From: Desulfobacca_B sp046538075
GTDB lineage: Bacteria > Desulfobacterota > Desulfobaccia > Desulfobaccales > Desulfobaccaceae
DNA length: 64,000 bases
NCBI GenBank assembly: GCA_046538075.1
Contig: JBKHJN010000005.1
Span: forward strand, 1-64,000
Direction of reading: 5' to 3'
Shown: piece after piece, positions 32,100 through 39,658 of the stretch
How the letters are laid out: the number at the start of each line of letters is the position of its first letter
Position numbering within the stretch: the first letter of the stretch is position 1
Position numbers and translations under genes: made by a program
The notes under the pieces: generated by a model
What the model saw: only the letters and a program-made list of their open reading frames with translations
Databases searched by the model: none
What the model was told of the DNA's origin: nothing

Positions 32100-34283
32100 C
32101 TAATAGCGTAGTTGAATACCTCCATAAACGGTTTGGGTAGGGAGCGGGAAGCCGGCGATTTCCTCGTAATATTCGCCGAAGAGATTATCTACCCCGCCGT
32201 AGAGATAGCCCTTCATGCCGCCCTTCTGGACCACTGGGTAACGGCCTTCAAAGTTAAAGGTGATAAAACCTTTCATCGGTCTCAAGTTCACCCCGCTAAG
32301 TTGGTTGAGAACATTAAGCGTAGCCTCAGGTTGATAGCGGTGAGACACCATCCTGATATAGGCCTTGCCTTCGGCTCCCTTATTATCCTTATATTTAAGT
32401 CCCAGGTTAACTTTGTGCTCCGGATACTCAGGTATTTCCCGGATATCTCCATTTAAGGGATCAGGGCTGGTACTGGTCTGTTGCCAGGTATAGTTGGCAA
32501 AGGCCGAGAGATTATAAGGCAGTCCGACTTCACCCTCGACTTCCACCCCCCTAATTTTGACCAGATCGATATTGTAAACCACCCGGCTGGGGCGATAGCC
32601 GAAAACCGTACGGATATATTGGTTGATATCGTAATAATAGCCTCGGACCCGGACTACCGAGTTCATCGGCAACTTTTGGGTGACCCCGGCTTCATACTGC
32701 ATGCCGAACTCGGGTGATAAACTGCCGGTGCGGTCGGGAGGTTGGTACCCGCCCCCGAACCAGTAAAATTCCGGTTGGGTGGGATAACGGGTGGCATAGT
32801 TGATCGAAATATAACCCTCGGTGGTGTCGGTGGGCCGGAAGGTCAAGGTACTCTTGGGCACCAAGCCATCTTTGCTAATGCCGTATACGAATAATTTTGA
32901 AGCTGGGTTGATATTCGGAGAGGCGATATAGTTATCATAGCGCAGTCCCAGGTAGAGTTCCATAAAGGTCGCCAGGGGCAGCGTCGTATCCACATAACCA
33001 CTTTGCAGCTTGGCGGCATTCTTGATCCCCGAGCCATCGGTGGGTATCACCCGCAAATAGGTGGGATCGACAAATTCATAGGTAAAGCCGCCATAGCCCC
33101 AGTAAATTCCTTCCAGGCCAAAACCCACCGGAACCGAGCCCAACCAGGGGACGTGATTGATGGTCTGGCGACCCTTGAAGTTCCAGCCCCAGGTATCATC
33201 GCAGCCGACGCCCCGTTCGGCGATGAGTCTGTTGCGGTCATTGAGGGCATAGAAGCGGTCATGCCGGGATTCCTGGTTGTAGAAGTATTTAAGTTCTACC
33301 TCTCCGGTCCAAAGTTTTTTAAGGATACTCAGATCAAGTTCAGTGCGCTGATTAAAGACATAACTGTTATCCCCCCAGGTTAAGCCCAAAGGGCCGCCGA
33401 TAAATTGCAAAGGGGGGCCACCCAAGTAATTGGGGTCGCTGCGCGGCTCATTGGGACGAAAGAAGGGTAAATAGTCCCTATTTTCCACGATCATACCGTT
33501 GTCCAGGGCACTGTAGCGGGCTGCCATGGTCAGGCTCAGGTCCCACGGGCACTCCACCGTCAGGCTGCCGTTAACATCCCAGCGGTCCACATAGTTGTTG
33601 CGCAAGTAGCCAGAACTCTTGCCATGCCCGGCGCCAAAGGCATAGAGCACCGGCCCGAAGCCATAGGAATGGCTGAACCGGTAGGTTTGGGTATCCCAAC
33701 TGCCATAGGAGGCATCCAATGCAACCTTTGGCACCCGGCTGCCTTTGGAGGTGACAATATTGATCACCCCGCCCAGGGTGTCGCCATAGGCCGCGGATTG
33801 AGCGCCGCGGATGATCTCCACCCGCTCGATGTCCTGGAGCGGTATCATCGACCAGTCTACATAAAAGCCGCCCATCACCCCGGTAGCCTTGAGGCTCCGG
33901 CCATTGAGGTTGATCTGCGAGCGAGATTCATCGAAGCCTCGGATCGACACCTGGCTGGCGGTGCGGCCCAACAGCGACGTTCGGGTCAGGTCCACCCCGG
34001 CCTGGTCTTCAAAAGCGCCGGATAGAGTTTGGTAATATCCCAGGTCAATTTCATCTTTTTTTATGATAGTGCTGGTCGGTGTTTCTTCCGGGACCGCCGT
34101 TACCTCAATCTGGGGCAAAGCTTCTACCTTTTTCACCTTTTCCGGTTCTGCAGTTGTTATTTCTGCTTCTTCCGCCCCGGCTGCAGTCGTCTCACCCGAC
34201 TCCTCGCCGATGGCTGCCAGGGGCAGCAATAATACCAGTAAGATCACCACAAATAGCGACTTGAGACCCTTTCCCTGATTCAT
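32100..34283 (-). CDS. TonB-dependent outer-membrane receptor
   Basis: This is an outer-membrane beta-barrel that takes up a scarce ligand (siderophore, cobamide, metal complex or similar) with TonB energy. A signal peptide (about 1-26, LFVVILLVLLLPLAAIG) is followed by a TonB-box-like IEVTAVP near 55. The plug domain has SQVSIRGFDESRSQINLNGR and IERVEIIRGAQSAAYGDTLGGVINIVT. A 22-strand-size barrel ends in the aromatic QLRY. Length is 727 residues. It is the last gene of exbB-exbD-tonB-receptor, so energiser and receptor are co-expressed. The ligand is not evident. The ATG follows GGAAAGGAG. Confidence 0.93.
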   Translation of the reverse strand: MNQGKGLKSLFVVILLVLLLPLAAIGEESGETTAAGAEEAEITTAEPEKVKKVEALPQIEVTAVPEETPTSTIIKKDEIDLGYYQTLSGAFEDQAGVDLTRTSLLGRTASQVSIRGFDESRSQINLNGRSLKATGVMGGFYVDWSMIPLQDIERVEIIRGAQSAAYGDTLGGVINIVTSKGSRVPKVALDASYGSWDTQTYRFSHSYGFGPVLYAFGAGHGKSSGYLRNNYVDRWDVNGSLTVECPWDLSLTMAARYSALDNGMIVENRDYLPFFRPNEPRSDPNYLGGPPLQFIGGPLGLTWGDNSYVFNQRTELDLSILKKLWTGEVELKYFYNQESRHDRFYALNDRNRLIAERGVGCDDTWGWNFKGRQTINHVPWLGSVPVGFGLEGIYWGYGGFTYEFVDPTYLRVIPTDGSGIKNAAKLQSGYVDTTLPLATFMELYLGLRYDNYIASPNINPASKLFVYGISKDGLVPKSTLTFRPTDTTEGYISINYATRYPTQPEFYWFGGGYQPPDRTGSLSPEFGMQYEAGVTQKLPMNSVVRVRGYYYDINQYIRTVFGYRPSRVVYNIDLVKIRGVEVEGEVGLPYNLSAFANYTWQQTSTSPDPLNGDIREIPEYPEHKVNLGLKYKDNKGAEGKAYIRMVSHRYQPEATLNVLNQLSGVNLRPMKGFITFNFEGRYPVVQKGGMKGYLYGGVDNLFGEYYEEIAGFPLPTQTVYGGIQLRY

Positions 34284-34474
34284 TTCCCCTTTCTCCTTTC
34301 CTCTAAGATACGGTTAAACATTTTGACAACGCCCCCGCCCTCTGATAGAAAAGGAGTACAGGACCGTTGTCGCAGTCGAGCGCGGTTCTGGAGAGGGCAG
34401 CTGTCCTTGGTCGGGGGGCTGCCTTCTGTGTAAGTGCCTAAGCCTTTACTAATACTGGTTATTGGCCTCCTTGG

Positions 34475-35284
34475 TTAACCCCCTACCAACCGAAAAGCCA
34501 GGGGTACCTCAATAGTTAACTGAGACTTTTGTAATGCTTCCGGTATAGGCGGAAACCGGCCTACCCGCTTAACAGTCTCCTGAGCCGTCTGATCCAGCAA
34601 TGGTTGACGGGAGGAGCGCGAGATGCTTTGGGAGCGGATTGCACCATTAGCCCCGATAGTAAAGCGCAAGACTACCACTCCCTCCAGCCGACGGCGGCGG
34701 GCCATGGCCGGATATTCCTTATGGCGTTCTAGTAACTGTCGCACCTGATACAAATAATTGCCCAGGATAGAGCCGGAACCCGACCCGGCCCCCGAGCCAG
34801 TTCCGGTTCCGCTACCGGTTCCTGTTCCGGAACCCCTGCCATAACCTCTCCCTGCTGATGACGTAGCAGCCGAGCCGGTTGAGCTTGACGACGACGGCCG
34901 CGCATCAGTCGGAGGTGCGGGCCGAGGCATGGCCAAGGAAGGGGGTGGAGGCACCGGTTCCGGTTGCGGCTCACGCCGGACCGGCTTAGGCGCTTTGGGT
35001 CGCGGGGGCAGTACCTTGGGTTTGGGTTTAGGCTTGGGTTTAGGTTTGGGTTCTGGCTTGGCCGGCGCCGGGGGCGGACTCCCGCCTCCGGCCGGTTCGG
35101 GAGTGGGAACAGCCTTGGTCAACGTAATAGGTTCAACGACCACCACTTTCCGGGATTTGGGTAACTCTTGATAGCAAAACAGCGCTCCGCCCAGGATCAT
35201 ACCGTGCAAGAGCAGCGACACCAAAAGGCAGATGGACCAATCACTCGGTCCCGAGCCAGAATTGCCAAATCTCAAGCTAGCCAT
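34475..35284 (-). CDS. tonB: TonB energy transducer
   Basis: This protein spans the periplasm and transmits the proton motive force from ExbBD to outer-membrane receptors. An N-terminal anchor helix lies at about 18-40. A Pro-Lys/Pro-Glu rod follows (alternating KP from about 77), then an unusual Gly-Ser/Thr-rich linker of about 35 residues (140-175), and a C-terminal TonB domain with YPAMARRRRLEGVVVLRFTI and a VPLAFRL end. Length is 269 residues. It lies 9 bp downstream of exbD. The low-complexity linker could be length-variable between strains. Confidence 0.93.
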   Translation of the reverse strand: MASLRFGNSGSGPSDWSICLLVSLLLHGMILGGALFCYQELPKSRKVVVVEPITLTKAVPTPEPAGGGSPPPAPAKPEPKPKPKPKPKPKVLPPRPKAPKPVRREPQPEPVPPPPSLAMPRPAPPTDARPSSSSSTGSAATSSAGRGYGRGSGTGTGSGTGTGSGAGSGSGSILGNYLYQVRQLLERHKEYPAMARRRRLEGVVVLRFTIGANGAIRSQSISRSSRQPLLDQTAQETVKRVGRFPPIPEALQKSQLTIEVPLAFRLVGG

Positions 35285-35293
35285 TGCCCAACT

Positions 35294-35689
35294 TTAATCC
35301 TGGTCCACCTCAATGCCGATGCGCTGTACCTGTAAGCGCTTGAGTCGATCAATGACTTCGATCAAGCGGCCATGCCGGGCCTCTTTATCCGCGGCAATCA
35401 CTGCCTGAGGACCTTCCCCTGGATTTTGACCGGCAAACACCGCCTCGAACTGGTCGTCCTGTTCCAACCGCAGGCCATTGATAGCAATGCGACCCTCCCG
35501 GTCGATACTGATGATGATCGGCGCCTTCTCCATTTTGTCGGCCTGAGTGGCCTTGGGTAAGGCGATCGAAAAGGTGCGGGGCATCATCACCGTGGCGGTA
35601 ATCAGAAAAATGATCAGGATGACCAGGACGATGTCCACGAAGGGGGTCATATTGATGTCGGTAATCGGACCATGAATCTGACCTTTCAT
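35294..35689 (-). CDS. exbD: ExbD biopolymer transport protein
   Basis: This is a single-span proton-channel subunit of the TonB motor. The conserved segment NMTPFVDIVLVILIIFLITAT includes the membrane Asp that carries protons. The periplasmic domain covers about 45-131. The start overlaps the exbB stop as ATGA, so expression is coupled. Length is 131 residues, as expected. Confidence 0.95.
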   Translation of the reverse strand: MKGQIHGPITDINMTPFVDIVLVILIIFLITATVMMPRTFSIALPKATQADKMEKAPIIISIDREGRIAINGLRLEQDDQFEAVFAGQNPGEGPQAVIAADKEARHGRLIEVIDRLKRLQVQRIGIEVDQD

Positions 35690-36360
35690 CGCCGTCCCTC
35701 TATTTTTGCTTGGAAACTACTAAAGTTTTCGGTTTCAGGCCGGATTTGCAGATTAGTGAGCAGCAGTCGGCCTAGACGCTGGGAGCGTTCCAAGACCACA
35801 TGTAAGCGGCTATGGAAGTAGTTGTAAGTTACTACCGCGGGGATGGCTACCAACAGACCTACGGCGGTGGCCACTAAGGCTTCGGCGATCCCGGCCATCA
35901 CCGCCGGGCCGCCGCCGTTTTCGGTCAGGGCCAGGTCTTTAAAGGCATGAATAATACCTAACACCGTGCCGAACAGGCCAATAAAGGGAGCATTGGCTCC
36001 CAGGGTGCCCAAAAACGGCAGCCTTTTACCCAGCAGTAGGCCGATGTGGATACGCTCGCTTTCCATGGCTTCCTGGACTGCCTCCTTGCCCTGCTCGACC
36101 TGCTGGAGACCGGCCCACAAGATCTGGGTCTCAAAGGCCGCGTCCGCGGCACAGCGGTCCATTGCTTGGGTCCAGTCCCGCCGCTCCATTAATGGTTCAA
36201 TATCCGCCACAAAGTGGCCCTCGCGGAAACGGCCCCGGTAGAACACCAGTCCCCGTTCAATCATCACCGCCACGGAGGCAATGCTGAGGATGATCAGCAG
36301 CCACAGCACCCAGGCAGCGCCCCCTAAGGCCAAGTTCAGCAAGGTTTTGGTAATATCCAT
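35686..36360 (-). CDS. exbB: ExbB / MotA-TolQ-ExbB proton channel protein
   Basis: This three-span inner-membrane motor subunit pairs with ExbD. The N-terminal span is at about 12-35, and the MotA/TolQ/ExbB domain includes LGTLGANAPFIGLFGTVLGIIHAF and AGIAEALVATAVGLLVAIPAVVTYN. I set the start at ATG 36360 (224 residues) because GGAGG at 36368-36372 (minus strand) is correctly spaced. The ATG at 36420 would lie in the terminator-like hairpin and add 20 unlikely residues. It is the first gene of the operon. Confidence 0.94.
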   Translation of the reverse strand: MDITKTLLNLALGGAAWVLWLLIILSIASVAVMIERGLVFYRGRFREGHFVADIEPLMERRDWTQAMDRCAADAAFETQILWAGLQQVEQGKEAVQEAMESERIHIGLLLGKRLPFLGTLGANAPFIGLFGTVLGIIHAFKDLALTENGGGPAVMAGIAEALVATAVGLLVAIPAVVTYNYFHSRLHVVLERSQRLGRLLLTNLQIRPETENFSSFQAKIEGRR

Positions 36361-36372
36361 CGAATAACCTCC

Positions 36373-36422
36373 AAAAAAAAACCATGAAGAGGTCGCCCCG
36401 GACCAGGGGCCCGCCTTCATGG
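36373..36422 (-). terminator. Intrinsic-terminator-like attenuator in the exbB leader
   Basis: On the minus strand an outer 8-bp stem (CCATGAAG / CTTCATGG, 36415-36422 with 36382-36389) encloses a GCCCC/GGGGC stem. A run of nine T follows (36373-36381). The T-run directly abuts the GGAGG of exbB. Because the promoter lies upstream and the genes downstream, this is a conditional terminator candidate. Confidence 0.7.
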
Positions 36423-36450
36423 CTTTGATTAAACTAATTAATCTGCTATT

Positions 36451-36484
36451 TAGAAAAGCTGCATTTATTTAGAAAAGCTGCATT
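36451..36484 (-). repeat. Two perfect 15-bp direct repeats in the exbB leader
   Basis: TAGAAAAGCTGCATT occurs at 36451-36465 and again at 36470-36484, 19 bp apart (plus-strand reading). They lie between the promoter and the terminator hairpin, so they could be a protein operator or paired RNA elements. Two copies are too few for a CRISPR array. Confidence 0.7.
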
Positions 36485-36520
36485 AAATTATCAAGGAGTT
36501 CTTCTCCTTTATTAGGATTT

Positions 36521-36549
36521 TATTTAACCAAAAGCACTGGGGATGTCAA
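36521..36549 (-). promoter_or_regulatory. Strong sigma-70 promoter for exbB-exbD-tonB-receptor
   Basis: On the minus strand a consensus -35 TTGACA (36544-36549) is followed by exactly 17 bases and TAAATA (36521-36526). Transcription would start near 36514, leaving a leader of about 150 nt before exbB. That leader contains a small GGAG/CTCC hairpin, the direct repeats and the terminator hairpin. Confidence 0.75.
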
Positions 36550-36654
36550 TCAAAATATCACGCCCAGGGCCGCAGCTTTAAAGGGGCTTATTTTAATGGT
36601 AAAATTAATAATAATGAGTTATAAAATGGTTTGGAGATCTTGCCTCTTCAGTCA

Positions 36655-36801
36655 AAGGTTATCGAAGTGGGGCGGCATGAAGAATTGCTCAGCCGCAATG
36701 GTCTTTATCATAAATTTTATAACCGGCAATTCCGGGAAAACCAAGAACGCGATTTGGAGACCGATACCCAAGCCAGGTTCAGCAATCTGGCCCACTCATG
36801 A
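36655..36801 (+). pseudogene. 3' remnant of an msbA-type lipid A flippase gene
   Basis: One plus-strand frame reads KVIEVGRHEELLSRNGLYHKFYNRQF in sense and then about 20 more residues to a TGA at 36799-36801. This is the extreme C-terminus of an MsbA-like ABC exporter (family pattern VxEVGxHxELLxxxGLYxxLYxxQF). Nothing upstream matches the rest of the protein; a stop lies in frame at 36622. The TGA overlaps the lpxK ATG as ATGA, the coupling expected for an intact msbA-lpxK pair. It is best read as what is left after a deletion or rearrangement. A functional msbA must lie elsewhere. Confidence 0.75.
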
Positions 36802-37892
36802 ACAATTGGTGGCAGCAAGTCTTCTCCTGGTGGCAAAATGAACCTGGCACCCCGACGCCGGCACTAGGGTGGCGGATTCTGGCCACGGGCCTAGCCTGCC
36901 TGTATGGATTGGGAGCCCGCAGTCGACGGTGGTTGTACGACACTGGTTGGCTCAAGGCCCAGCGGCTTTCCTGTGGAGTGATCAGCGTTGGTAATCTAAC
37001 CGTGGGAGGGACCGGCAAAACCCCCCTGGTAATTTATCTGGCCCAGCGCCTGCAGGAGCAAGGACGCCGGGTGGCGGTCCTCAGCCGGGGGTACGGCGGC
37101 CAGGCCCGGAATACGCAAATCATCTCGGACGGCGATCAGATTTTTTGCCAGCCGCCCGAGGTTGGGGATGAATCCTATCTCCTGGCCCGGCAGCTCCCGG
37201 GCCTACCGGTACTCACCGGAACGGACCGTTATGCGGCCGGGCGGATCGCCGAGGATCGCTTTGATCCCGAACTGGTGCTGTTGGACGACGGGTTTCAGCA
37301 TTTCCAATTGCACCGCGATCTCGACCTGGTGCTCCTGGATGCTGAGCGTCCCTTCGGCAACGGACGGCTATTGCCGCGCGGTCCGTTGCGAGAGCCAGTG
37401 AGCACCTTGCGCCGGCCGCTTGTCCTGGTGCTGACCCGCTACCGGAAAGAGCGCCACCGGCAACAATATCAACAACTTCAGGCCGCTTTTCCCCAGACCC
37501 CTATCCTGCGCGCCGGCTTGCGTCCGGTGCAGGTGGTGAGCCACCCTTCCGGTCAGCTACGGCCAGCCCAATCTTTGCGGGGGCAGAGACTGCTGGCTTT
37601 CGCTGGCCTGGCCCGTCCCCGGGTATTTGCTGCCAGCCTTCAGGAACTGGGAGCCAGCCTTGCCGAATTTCATCCCTTTCCCGACCACTATCCCTATGAT
37701 ATAAAGGATCTCAACCGGCTGGCGCGGCGGAGCCGCCAGCTGGGGGCCCAGGCCTTGATTACCACTGCCAAGGATTGGGCCCGGTTGGGTGAACAATGGC
37801 AGTTTGATCAGCCCTTGTTGGTCCTTAATCTGGAGGTAGAGTTTTTGGATCACTATGCCACCCGGATAGGGGAGTACCCGATAGAATTTTAG
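36798..37892 (+). CDS. lpxK: Tetraacyldisaccharide 4'-kinase
   Basis: LpxK phosphorylates the lipid A precursor at the inner membrane. The P-loop is GNLTVGGTGKTP (about 65-76). Other marks are LSRGYGG, DDGFQHFQLHRDLDLVLLDA and RGPLREP, and the late FPDHYPY motif. Length is 364 residues. A hydrophobic N-terminal stretch anchors it. The ATG overlaps the stop of the msbA remnant, and waaF starts 2 nt after the lpxK stop, giving an lpxK-waaF-gmhB-waaC envelope operon. Confidence 0.96.
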   Translation: MNNWWQQVFSWWQNEPGTPTPALGWRILATGLACLYGLGARSRRWLYDTGWLKAQRLSCGVISVGNLTVGGTGKTPLVIYLAQRLQEQGRRVAVLSRGYGGQARNTQIISDGDQIFCQPPEVGDESYLLARQLPGLPVLTGTDRYAAGRIAEDRFDPELVLLDDGFQHFQLHRDLDLVLLDAERPFGNGRLLPRGPLREPVSTLRRPLVLVLTRYRKERHRQQYQQLQAAFPQTPILRAGLRPVQVVSHPSGQLRPAQSLRGQRLLAFAGLARPRVFAASLQELGASLAEFHPFPDHYPYDIKDLNRLARRSRQLGAQALITTAKDWARLGEQWQFDQPLLVLNLEVEFLDHYATRIGEYPIEF

Positions 37893-37894
37893 CC

Positions 37895-39043
37895 ATGATC
37901 AATGTGGATAATTTAGCCGCTCTTAAAGAACCGGAAGCACCGGCAGGGGCTGAGATGATTCAGGAAGCCCTCCAGGGCCTGAGCGTGGTCCAGCGGCGGC
38001 CCCTGCCCTCCCAACCCTGGGGCCGTTTGTTGGTGCGAGCCACCAACTGGGTGGGGGATGCAGTTCTGATCCTTCCGGCTATTTGCCGATTACGGGAGCT
38101 ATTTCCTCAGGCGCATCTGGCAGTGCTGGCGGTTCCCCGAGTTGCTCCAGTGTTTCAGGGGCATCCAGCGATCTCTGAGATTATTCTGTGTCCCTCTTCC
38201 TCATCCGGCCCTGACAATCCGGGGCGGTGGCCTTTCCTGAAAAAATTGCGGGCCCGGCGATTTGAGTTAGCCCTGTTGTTTCCCAACTCGTTTGAGTCGG
38301 CCCTGGTCGCCTGGGCCGCGGGCATTCCCTATCGCCTGGGCTACAATACTGACCACCGCACCCTCTTGTTGACCACGGTAATCCGCTCCCCGGCCAAACT
38401 GGCCCATTTGCATCAGGTGTACCGGCATCTGGGGCTGCTCCGGCCTTTTCAGGACCAGGGAGTCATCACCCTTCCGGCTCTTTATCTGCACCCACCAGAA
38501 TTAGCCCAGGCCCGCGATTTGCTTACCCAGAAAGGCATCAGACCGCAGGAACTAATAGTCGGCATCAGTCCCGGAGCTTCTTATGGCTCTGCCAAGCAGT
38601 GGCTGCCGGAACGTTTCGCCCAGGTGGCGGACCAATTACGGGAAGATTATGCCGCCCCGATAGTGCTGTTAGGCGGACCGGGGGACTCCCAGGTGGCCCA
38701 GCGAATTGTCCAACACCTGCGCGGTCCTGCGGTCAATCTGGTGGGAAAGACTGACTTGCGCACGGCCATGGCTTTAATCAAGCATTTGGCCCTGTTGATT
38801 ACCAATGATTCCGGTCTGATGCACGTTGCCGCGGCCCTGGGGGTGCCGCTGGTGGCGCTGTTCGGCTCCACTGATCCTAAGAGCACCGGCCCTTTTACTC
38901 CATTGGCGACGGTGCTCCGCCATCCAATCCATTGCAGCCCCTGCTTGAAACGGGAATGCCCGGTGGACCATAGTTGCATGGAACTGATCACCGTGGCCGA
39001 AGTGGTAGCCGCCGCCCGGGGCTGGCTGGCGAGGACGGCATGA
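37895..39043 (+). CDS. waaF: ADP-heptose:LPS heptosyltransferase II
   Basis: This GT9 glycosyltransferase adds the second heptose of the LPS inner core. Motifs: VRATNWVGDAVLILPA near residue 47, GISPGASYGSAKQWLPERF, and TNDSGLMHVAAALGVPLVALFGSTDPKSTGPF, which binds ADP-heptose. A C-terminal CSPCLKRECP cluster is common in the family. About 45 N-terminal residues before the first motif are an extension; a later start is possible, but the ATG at 37895 is close behind lpxK. It overlaps gmhB as ATGA. Confidence 0.93.
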   Translation: MINVDNLAALKEPEAPAGAEMIQEALQGLSVVQRRPLPSQPWGRLLVRATNWVGDAVLILPAICRLRELFPQAHLAVLAVPRVAPVFQGHPAISEIILCPSSSSGPDNPGRWPFLKKLRARRFELALLFPNSFESALVAWAAGIPYRLGYNTDHRTLLLTTVIRSPAKLAHLHQVYRHLGLLRPFQDQGVITLPALYLHPPELAQARDLLTQKGIRPQELIVGISPGASYGSAKQWLPERFAQVADQLREDYAAPIVLLGGPGDSQVAQRIVQHLRGPAVNLVGKTDLRTAMALIKHLALLITNDSGLMHVAAALGVPLVALFGSTDPKSTGPFTPLATVLRHPIHCSPCLKRECPVDHSCMELITVAEVVAAARGWLARTA

Positions 39044-39609
39044 ATATCGCGGTATTTCTAGACCGCGACGGCACCGTCAACGAGGAAATGGGATATATCA
39101 ACCATCCCAGCCGCTTTCATCTGCTGCCCGGCAGCATCGAGGCCATTGCCCGGCTTAATCGGGCCGGCATCAAGGCGGTGCTAGTCACCAATCAATCGGG
39201 CGTGGCCCGGGGCTATTTCCCGGCCTCGCTGATGGATCAGATCCACCACCATTTGCAACAGCTGCTGGGCCAGGGCGGCGCCCACCTGGATGGCATCTAT
39301 GTCTGCTCCCATGGCCCGGATGAAGGTTGCCCCTGCCGCAAACCCCGGCCCGGTCTGCTGCACCAGGCGGCGCGGGATTTGGGGATCGATCTGAGCCGGT
39401 CGTTTGTGGTCGGCGACCGCTATATTGATATCGAACTGGCCGCCAATGCCGGGGCCCGGGGCATCCTGGTGCTGACCGGCTATGGCCGCGGGGAACTGGA
39501 GTATTATCAGGGGGCCAAGCGGGCCGAACCGGTCTACATTGCCTCAGATCTTCCGGATGCGGTCGGTTTTATTCTAAAAGAAGTTAATAAAATTGATAAA
39601 TCAAGGTAG
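39040..39609 (+). CDS. gmhB: D-glycero-beta-D-manno-heptose 1,7-bisphosphate 7-phosphatase
   Basis: This HAD-family phosphatase of ADP-heptose synthesis has the motif FLDRDGTVNEEMGYI at the start, VTNQSGVARGYF, the zinc-binding CSHGPDEGCPCRKP, and VGDRYIDIELAANAG. Length is 189 residues from the ATG at 39040, which overlaps the waaF stop by ATGA. A longer reading from 38974 lies inside waaF. The adenylyltransferase that follows in the pathway is in this window at 61443-61952. Confidence 0.95.
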   Translation: MNIAVFLDRDGTVNEEMGYINHPSRFHLLPGSIEAIARLNRAGIKAVLVTNQSGVARGYFPASLMDQIHHHLQQLLGQGGAHLDGIYVCSHGPDEGCPCRKPRPGLLHQAARDLGIDLSRSFVVGDRYIDIELAANAGARGILVLTGYGRGELEYYQGAKRAEPVYIASDLPDAVGFILKEVNKIDKSR

Positions 39610-39658
39610 AAAGGTTACCTAACCCTAGTTGCGATGGAGTGAAACTTTTTCTTCTGTC

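Noticed and set aside
34284..34474. Cobalamin riboswitch before the TonB-dependent receptor
   Set aside because: The gap between tonB and the receptor gene and the exbB leader were read for the conserved B12-box segments, and none was convincing. A covariance-model search would decide.
36451..36484. Possible CRISPR repeats
   Set aside because: Only two copies with a 4-bp gap and no spacer-sized intervals; they are leader direct repeats.
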